Below are positions 58,664 to 64,000 of a stretch of 64,000 nt of DNA, one piece after another. The position numbers were made by a program, and so were the translations under genes. The notes beneath the pieces are model-generated. The model searched no databases. It was not told the origin of the DNA and saw only the letters and a program-made list of their open reading frames with translations. Positions within the stretch are counted from its first letter, which is position 1; each line of letters starts with the position of its first letter. Origin of the DNA: Brooklawnia sp937867175 (GTDB lineage: Bacteria > Actinomycetota > Actinomycetes > Propionibacteriales > Propionibacteriaceae); NCBI GenBank assembly GCA_036821905.1, contig DAISIR010000006.1, positions 1-64,000 of the forward strand, given 5' to 3'.

Positions 58664-59392
58664 CTAGCTGGTGGACACCTTGTCGGGGAGGCCGCCGAGG
58701 GCCTCGACGCCGAGGCCCCGCCGTCCGGCATAGGCCAAGACCTGGGCCCGATTGTCCAAGTGCAGCTTCCGCATGATCTCCCCCATGTGGTACTTGATCG
58801 TCCTGGGGGTGAGCCAGACCCGGGCCGCGACTTCCTTGTAAGACTGACCCTGCGCCAGCAGCGTGAGTATCTCTTCTTGTCGGGCCGTCAACCGCGGGTC
58901 GTGCCCGGAAGCGTCGCCCGCCGCCGGCGCTTCGGCGGGCGTCGGATCGGCGATCTGGGCGGGCGCCGAACTGTGGTAGCTGCGGGCGAATTCGCTGAGC
59001 AGCCGGTTGGCCAGGCCGGGGGCCAACGGGGGCACGTCGCACAGCGCGTCCTTGAGCGCCGAGATGAGGTCGGCGGCGTCCATGCTCTTCAACAAGAAGC
59101 CGGTCGCCCCTGCTTTGACCGCCTCGAACAAGTCGTGGTCATCGGCAGTCGCGCTGAGCATGATCACCTGGATCTCCGGCATCTCCGATTTCACCAGCCG
59201 CGTGGCGCGCAACCCGTCGCACCGCGGCATCGCCACCTCCATCAGGATGACGTCCGGATGTTGCTCCCGGGCCTCGGCCAGGCATTCGAGCCCGTCGGTT
59301 GCCATGCCGACGACTTCGATGCCGTGCGCCTCCAAGACGCTACGCAGGCCCTCCAGCATCAGTTGGTGATCGTCTGCCAACAGCACTCTCAT
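58664..59392 (-). CDS. LuxR/NarL-type response regulator with Glu at the phospho-acceptor site
   Basis: A 242-residue transcription factor. The receiver domain (1-115) has the acidic pair D7-D8, S80 and the conserved K102, but the phospho-acceptor position reads LMEVAMP: E52 instead of Asp, confirmed at codon level (GAG). A linker rich in Ala/Pro leads to a LuxR helix-turn-helix (168-225: LTARQEEILTLLAQGQSYKEVA and then TPRTIKYHMGEIMRKL). No histidine kinase gene is adjacent. ATG 59392 has AGGGAG upstream; the frame stays open further upstream without similarity. It is the last gene before the giant protein on the same strand, which suggests it controls that gene. Asp-to-Glu can mimic phosphorylation, so it may be always active (inference). 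Confidence 0.9.
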   Translation of the reverse strand: MRVLLADDHQLMLEGLRSVLEAHGIEVVGMATDGLECLAEAREQHPDVILMEVAMPRCDGLRATRLVKSEMPEIQVIMLSATADDHDLFEAVKAGATGFLLKSMDAADLISALKDALCDVPPLAPGLANRLLSEFARSYHSSAPAQIADPTPAEAPAAGDASGHDPRLTARQEEILTLLAQGQSYKEVAARVWLTPRTIKYHMGEIMRKLHLDNRAQVLAYAGRRGLGVEALGGLPDKVSTS

Positions 59393-59630
59393 GCGACGTC
59401 TCCCTCGGTGCGGCGCTGGCAACCGGCGAGAGCACCAGCGCGACAAGGCGGACCACGGTGGGCACCACGCTGTCGGCGATGGCGGTCCTGGCAAGCCAGA
59501 TCTCGGTCTGGTTGGGGTAACCAGTTCATGGTTGTGCTCGCTCACGGGGCAGTGAATCTGATCTTCAAGATTAGCCGCCTTGCCCCTCCGGCGACTGGAG
59601 ACCGGCGAAACGCAGCGACCAGGAGACGCG

Positions 59631-61343
59631 TCAGAAGCCCAGCGCGACGGCGAGTTCGGCCTTGATCTTGTCCAAGCGTTCGACAGCCCGAGCCTTCGCG
59701 ACAGGCAGGCCAGCACGGTCGGCCACCGGCTCCACAACTTCGAGATAGCACTTGAGCTTGGGTTCGGTGCCCGACGGACGCACCACCACCCGGTCACCCC
59801 GGTCGGTCTCCAGACGGTAGCCGTCGGTCGGCGCCAGACCCAGGTAGCCTGCCCCGAGATCGACGAAGTCGATCACTGGCGCGCCCGCCAGGAGCTTGGG
59901 CGGATCTGCCGCCAGCCTGGCCAGGGCGGCAGTGATCAGGGCCGGGTCGGCCACCCGAAAGGACAGTGGTGCGGTGGCGTAGAGCCCATGCTCAACCGCG
60001 AGGTCGTCCAAGGTGTCGAGCAGGCTTCGCCCGGCCAGCTTGGCGCTGGCAGCCAGTTGGCAGGCGACCAGGGCGGCGGTGATGCCGTCCTTGTCGCGAA
60101 CCACTTCGGGGTTGAGGCAGTAGCCGATGGCCTCCTCGTAGCCGTAGACGATCCCGGACGCCCGCGCGATCCACTTGAACCCGGTCAGGGTCTGGGCCGA
60201 GCCAACGCCGTACCTGCCGGCGATGGCGTCCAGCAGCGACGACGAGACGATGGAGCGCGCCAGCACGGCGTCCGGCTCGCCGGCATAGGCGGTGGCGAAG
60301 CACTCCCCCAGCACCGCACCAAGCTGGTCACCGGCCAGTTGGCGCCAGCCGCCGTCGATGGACGCGTCCGGGACCGCAACGGAGCAACGGTCGGCATCCG
60401 GGTCGAGCGCGACCACCAGGTCGGCCTGCGTCCGTCTGGCCAGGTCGATCGCCAGGTCGAGTGCCCCAGGTTCCTCCGGGTTCGGGAACGCGACGGTCGG
60501 GAAGTCCGGGTCGGGAACGCATTGCGCGGCGACCGGCATGAGGTCGGTGACCCCCGCTGCCCGCAAGACCCGGGTGGCCAGCGGCGCACCGACACCGTGC
60601 ATCGCGGTGAGGACGACTCGCAACCCCGCAAGATCGGCGCGCTCCCCCGTCCGGGTCGCCAGTCGGGCGAGCAGCGCCGCAGCGGCGGACGCGTAGGCGT
60701 CCTCGATCTCGTCGCCGAGAACGGTCCAGCCTTCGGTGGCGATCGGGACGCCGTCCGCCCAGCCGGCCGCCAAGATGGCGGCCATCACGCGAGTGTCCAT
60801 CGGAGTGACCAGCTGCGCGCCGCGTTCGGACGCCGCGACCATGCGGCCACCCAGGTAGACCTTGTATCCGTTGTCGGCAGGCGGATTGTGGGACGCGGTG
60901 ATCATGATGCCGGCATCGGCACCCAACTGCTGGACCGCGAACGCCAGCACGGGTGTCGGCGTCTGGTGGGGCACCAGCGCGGCGCGTCCGCCGGCAGCCA
61001 CCACCACACCGGCGGCGGTGCGGGCGAACTCGTCCGACCGGTGCCGGGCGTCGTAGCCGATCACCACCAGGAAGCCCTCGCCACAATCGGCGCGCACCAC
61101 CGCCGCCAGACCAGCGGTCGCGGTCGTGACCACGGCGGTGTTCATCCGGTTCCGGCCAGCGCCGACGGCACCCCGCAACCCGGCCGTCCCGAAGACCAAC
61201 CGACCGCTCATCCGATCTACCAGCTCGGCCTGTGCGCCGACGTCGCCTCCGGCGGTCGCCTCGATGATCGCCGCCAACTCGACGCGATCACGCTTGTCCG
61301 GGTCATGGGAAACCCACTGTCTGGCCTCGTCCACAGCGTTCAT
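59631..61343 (-). CDS. Phospho-sugar mutase (phosphoglucomutase / phosphomannomutase)
   Basis: A 570-residue enzyme of the alpha-D-phosphohexomutase family that interconverts hexose-1-phosphate and hexose-6-phosphate. The phosphoserine is S151 in ITASHNPP, the metal-binding loop is ALDPDADRCS, the sugar-binding loop is YGYEEAIGY, and the C-terminal phosphate-binding loop is VRPSGTEPKLK. The length and the FGTAGLRGAVGAG N-terminus match the longer, phosphoglucomutase-like branch (PgcA/PmmB). It supplies sugar nucleotides for glycogen, cell wall or capsule. It is followed by a 238-bp spacer, in which I see no feature, before the response regulator. Confidence 0.9.
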   Translation of the reverse strand: MNAVDEARQWVSHDPDKRDRVELAAIIEATAGGDVGAQAELVDRMSGRLVFGTAGLRGAVGAGRNRMNTAVVTTATAGLAAVVRADCGEGFLVVIGYDARHRSDEFARTAAGVVVAAGGRAALVPHQTPTPVLAFAVQQLGADAGIMITASHNPPADNGYKVYLGGRMVAASERGAQLVTPMDTRVMAAILAAGWADGVPIATEGWTVLGDEIEDAYASAAAALLARLATRTGERADLAGLRVVLTAMHGVGAPLATRVLRAAGVTDLMPVAAQCVPDPDFPTVAFPNPEEPGALDLAIDLARRTQADLVVALDPDADRCSVAVPDASIDGGWRQLAGDQLGAVLGECFATAYAGEPDAVLARSIVSSSLLDAIAGRYGVGSAQTLTGFKWIARASGIVYGYEEAIGYCLNPEVVRDKDGITAALVACQLAASAKLAGRSLLDTLDDLAVEHGLYATAPLSFRVADPALITAALARLAADPPKLLAGAPVIDFVDLGAGYLGLAPTDGYRLETDRGDRVVVRPSGTEPKLKCYLEVVEPVADRAGLPVAKARAVERLDKIKAELAVALGF

Positions 61344-61427
61344 GCCTCACTCCCTGAGCCAAAGCGTAGACAACGTGCGGGCGCTGCTTGCGTCAAGGAC
61401 CACACCGGGCGCCGTGATACTCCAGAG

Positions 61428-61859
61428 TCAGGCAGGCTTCTGCTGCGCTACCCGGAATCGCACGATTCGCGTAATCAGCTCCCGCGGCAGCGGTTCGTCC
61501 AACGGAAGCCGGATGGCGCCCTTGCTGCGTTTGAGGCCCAACTGGTCCAACTCGGCCGCGAAACGTTCCACCCCGGCGGGGCCCGGGTAGAAACCGATGT
61601 GGTTCTTGCTTGCGCCAAAGTGCACCAGATTGCCGTGCAGGGTGAAGGTGGGCAGTCCGTAGGCGATCTTCTCCTTCGCCTCCGGTACCAGCTCCCGAAT
61701 CAGCGCGGCCAACTCGTCCATCAACTCACGGTGCCGTCCGGAGAAGCCCGCCAGGTAGTCGTCGATCACCGTCCCACCGTTCATCCCGCCATCGTAATCC
61801 GCCGGCGGCGGTTGCCTGCTGGCCGGGCGCGGGGCACGGGTCGTGCGTTCGGGAGTCAT
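61428..61859 (-). CDS. DUF1801 (YdhG-like) family protein
   Basis: A 143-residue small soluble protein. YLAGFSGRHRELMDELAALI, then KEKIAYGLPTFTLHGNLVHFGASKNHIGFYPGP and a closing GAIRLPLDEPLPRELI, are the marks of the DUF1801/YdhG fold. The function is unknown. The start at ATG 61859 has GAGG seven bases upstream and lies 28 bp after dinB, which favours it over ATG 61784, although the first 25 residues look unconserved. It is probably co-transcribed with dinB. Confidence 0.75.
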   Translation of the reverse strand: MTPERTTRAPRPASRQPPPADYDGGMNGGTVIDDYLAGFSGRHRELMDELAALIRELVPEAKEKIAYGLPTFTLHGNLVHFGASKNHIGFYPGPAGVERFAAELDQLGLKRSKGAIRLPLDEPLPRELITRIVRFRVAQQKPA

Positions 61860-61887
61860 CAGCCATCCTCAGGGCGGGCGTCAACCG

Positions 61888-63249
61888 CTACTCCAAGCCA
61901 CCCGCGTCCTCAGCCACCTGCCAGGCCATCGGTAGCAGCGCCGCCGGACGCAGCCCCGGGTCGTCGGCAGGCAGCGAGCGCACCGGGCCGACCCCGGTGA
62001 GTCGGGTCTCGAACCGGACCGTGACCACGCCGTGCCCGGCACCCCAGACCCAGCCGCGGCCATGCAGGTCATGCTCCACGTCCTGACCGGCCACCCAGGT
62101 CCGGTCGGCACCGAAGCGCCGCTTCATCATCGGCACCGCCCGCACCACCTGCTCGTCCACCGGCCTGGGTTCGTCAGCGGACCAGAAGAGCTCCTCCTGG
62201 GCGGCGGCGGTGAAGTTCGCGACGCCCACTCCTAGCAACCGCACACCGCCGGGCGTCTCGACACCGGCCAGCAACTGCCTGGCCACCGAACCGATCCGGT
62301 CGGTCGAATCGGTCGCCCCGTCCAGCGTCCGCGAGCGCGTCCAGGTGGTGAAGTCAGCCAGCCGCACCTTGATACTGATCGTGCGCGTGAACAGGCCGGA
62401 CTTGCGCAGCCGCTCGGCCACCGTGGCTGCGTCGCGTTCGATCACCGTGACCATCTCCGCCCGGTCGACAAGGTCGGTTGCGAAGGTGTCCTCCACCGAG
62501 ATCGACTTGGCTTCGCGTAGGTGCTGCACTGGCCGGTCGTCGCGCGCGAACGCCAGTTCGTGCAGCGCGGTTCCCGCCGCCTGACCGAGCTCACGCACAA
62601 GTTCCTTCGCGCTGGCCCGCTGCAGATCGGCCACGGTGACGATGCCGAGCCGCGTCAACCGCTCCAAGGTGGCTGGCCCGACCCCCGGCACCGAGCGGAC
62701 CGGAAGCGGCGAGATCATCTCGAGCTCCGTTCCGGCGGGCACCACCAGCTGACCGTTCGGTTTGGCGGCCTCGGACGCGAGCTTGGCGATGAACTTGCTC
62801 GACCCGACCCCCACCGACGCCTGTAGCCCTTCGGTGCGCCTGCCCAACTCGTCTCGCAGCTCGGTCACCAGTTCGGCGATCCGGGCCGGTGAGTCCGCGG
62901 CCATCCCGCCCGCCGCCAGGTCGACATAGGCCTCGTCCAACCCCAGCGGCTCCACGACCGGGCTCAACTCGGCCAACAGCGCCATCACGATGCGGCTCGA
63001 CTGTCGGTAGGCGTCGAAGCGTCCTGCCAGATAGGCGGCATGCGGGGCCCGGCGCCTGGCCTCAGCGGTCGACATGGCCGATCGGAGGCCAAAGACCCGC
63101 GCCTCATAGCTGGCGGTCGCGACCACACCACGACCGCCGATCCCGCCGACCACCACCGGCTTGCCGCGCAGACTGGGCTTGTCACGCTGCTCGACCCCGG
63201 CGAAGAACGCGTCCAGATCGAGGTGCAGGATCGATGGCGTGCCCCGCAC
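61888..63249 (-). CDS. dinB: DNA polymerase IV (Y-family translesion polymerase)
   Basis: A 453-residue error-prone polymerase. Catalytic acids lie in ILHLDLDAFFAGVE and GLDEAYVDL, and the helix-hairpin-helix region VRSVPGVGPATLERL follows. The little-finger domain runs to about residue 350. A C-terminal extension of about 90 residues (FNTAAA-type region onward) has no obvious beta-clamp motif that I can point to. It starts six bp after folA, so it is part of the thyA-folA operon, which is unusual for dinB. Confidence 0.9.
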   Translation of the reverse strand: MRGTPSILHLDLDAFFAGVEQRDKPSLRGKPVVVGGIGGRGVVATASYEARVFGLRSAMSTAEARRRAPHAAYLAGRFDAYRQSSRIVMALLAELSPVVEPLGLDEAYVDLAAGGMAADSPARIAELVTELRDELGRRTEGLQASVGVGSSKFIAKLASEAAKPNGQLVVPAGTELEMISPLPVRSVPGVGPATLERLTRLGIVTVADLQRASAKELVRELGQAAGTALHELAFARDDRPVQHLREAKSISVEDTFATDLVDRAEMVTVIERDAATVAERLRKSGLFTRTISIKVRLADFTTWTRSRTLDGATDSTDRIGSVARQLLAGVETPGGVRLLGVGVANFTAAAQEELFWSADEPRPVDEQVVRAVPMMKRRFGADRTWVAGQDVEHDLHGRGWVWGAGHGVVTVRFETRLTGVGPVRSLPADDPGLRPAALLPMAWQVAEDAGGLE

Positions 63250-63255
63250 TTCGCG

Positions 63256-63756
63256 TCAGCCCAGCCGGACGTCGCGTTCGTAGCGGATGAAGTCGAAGAC
63301 GCCGTGCGGCTCGCGCGCAACCTCGACCCAGATCTGGGGGTCGATGTCCGGGAACCGAACCCCGCCCTCGGCTTCGGCATGCACCTCGGTGATATCGAGT
63401 TCGTCAACCAGCGGCAGCATCTGATGGTAGATCTGCCCGCCGCCGATCACGAAGACCACATCGTCAAGTCGGGACGCCACCTCCAGCGCCCGATCGATCG
63501 AGTCCACCGCGACGCCCCGCGGTCGGCCATCGGCGTCCAGCGGGAACTCGACCAGGCTGGGACTACGCGTGACCACGATGCTGGTACGGCCGGGCAGCAG
63601 GCCCATGGCGTCGTGGGTGCGGCGTCCCATGATCATCGGATGGCCCATCGTGACCTGCTTGAACCGTGCCCAGTCCTCGGGGAACTTGAACGGCTGGTCA
63701 TGACCGTCGCCGATCACACCGTTGGCCGCGACGACGGCGATCGCGATGAGCTTCAT
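63256..63756 (-). CDS. folA: Dihydrofolate reductase
   Basis: A 166-residue enzyme that reduces dihydrofolate with NADPH. AANGVIGDGH, FPEDWARFKQVTMGHPMIMGRRTHDAMG, LPGRTSIVVTR and VIGGGQIYHQMLP are all typical DHFR motifs. The usual PW of the substrate loop is PF here. It starts 12 bases after the thyA stop, the common thyA-folA arrangement that couples dTMP synthesis to regeneration of tetrahydrofolate. Confidence 0.93.
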   Translation of the reverse strand: MKLIAIAVVAANGVIGDGHDQPFKFPEDWARFKQVTMGHPMIMGRRTHDAMGLLPGRTSIVVTRSPSLVEFPLDADGRPRGVAVDSIDRALEVASRLDDVVFVIGGGQIYHQMLPLVDELDITEVHAEAEGGVRFPDIDPQIWVEVAREPHGVFDFIRYERDVRLG

Positions 63757-63768
63757 GACCTCTCCCCC

Positions 63769-64000
63769 TCAGACCGCCACGGGCGCCTTGATCGGCGGAT
63801 GGGGGTCGTAGTCAAGCACCTTGATGTCGGCCAGGGTGAAGTCGTCGATCCGGCGCACAGCCGGATTGAGCCACAGCTTCGGCAGCTGGCGCGGCTCGCG
63901 GCCGAGCAGTTCGTTCACCTGGTCGAGATGGTTGTCGTAGATGTGCGCGTCGCCGAGGACGTGCACGAAGTCGCCCACTTCGAGGTCGCAGACCTGCGCG
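63769..64000 (-). CDS. thyA: Thymidylate synthase, C-terminal part (5' end beyond the window)
   Basis: The C-terminal 76 residues are visible, in the frame CDLEVGDFVHVLGDAHIYDNHLDQV, the conserved dUMP/folate-binding HIYxNH region of ThyA. The ending KVLDYDPHPPIKAPVAV matches the extreme C-terminus. The rest lies outside the window, so the catalytic Cys cannot be checked. Confidence 0.92.
   Translation of the reverse strand, partial: AQVCDLEVGDFVHVLGDAHIYDNHLDQVNELLGREPRQLPKLWLNPAVRRIDDFTLADIKVLDYDPHPPIKAPVAV

Noticed and set aside
59393..59797. N-terminal extension of the response regulator to about 59797
   Set aside because: It overlaps the pgm gene and has no similarity; ATG 59392 has a good ribosome-binding site and begins the receiver domain.

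Overview
High-GC Gram-positive (actinobacterial) chromosome segment. GC-rich codon use, a DUF222/HNH endonuclease gene, TANNNT-type -10 elements and frequent GTG starts all point to Actinomycetota. A propionibacterial relative is my guess from general gene content, not something the sequence proves. No tRNA, rRNA, CRISPR array or complete insertion sequence was seen.

Layout. 1-3.0 kb: the 3' end of an ABC permease, its ATPase (ATGA overlap) and an organophosphate:phosphate antiporter, ended by a strong bidirectional hairpin. 3.1-5.7 kb: ACT-domain threonine dehydratase, divergent from a DUF222/HNH protein. 5.7-6.75 kb: a decayed patch holding a badly damaged GH3 beta-glucosidase pseudogene and an IS256-type transposase scar. 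6.75-13.1 kb (minus strand): serine hydrolase, then a 1056-residue fused [FeFe]-hydrogenase/FAD oxidoreductase, then a GH2 beta-glucuronidase. 13.3-15.9 kb: MgtA-like P-type ATPase. 16.0-21.0 kb: a tight five-gene operon coding for acetate-CoA ligase, E1-alpha, E1-beta and E2 of a 2-oxoacid dehydrogenase, and a dedicated acyl-carrier protein. 21.2-22.7 kb: a beta-helix lipoprotein.

22.7-58.5 kb is one uninterrupted minus-strand gene of 11,919 codons, more than half of the window. It encodes a giant secreted modular protein: signal peptide, matrixin-like zinc-protease motif, 18-bp-repeat Pro/Ala/Val linker, an ASPM/SPD-2/Hydin-like domain, a very long array of beta-solenoid-like repeats with a superperiod near 260 residues, interspersed YRYVG/DYxxxxW modules, DGF/GQxV modules, Calx-beta-like domains, about 960 residues of RTX repeats, and an unusual Pro/Trp/His-rich tail with no sortase signal. 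Directly upstream and co-oriented is an orphan LuxR-type response regulator whose phospho-acceptor Asp is replaced by Glu. Between them lies a perfect 24-bp palindrome plus a repeated half-site, which could be its operator. I read regulator, operator and giant gene as one surface-adhesion locus (inference).

59.6-64 kb (minus strand): phosphohexomutase, then a thyA-folA-dinB-DUF1801 run; thyA is cut by the window edge.

The parts most likely to repay attention are the giant protein with its Glu-receiver regulator, the fused [FeFe]-hydrogenase, and the acetate-CoA ligase/2-oxoacid dehydrogenase/ACP operon.
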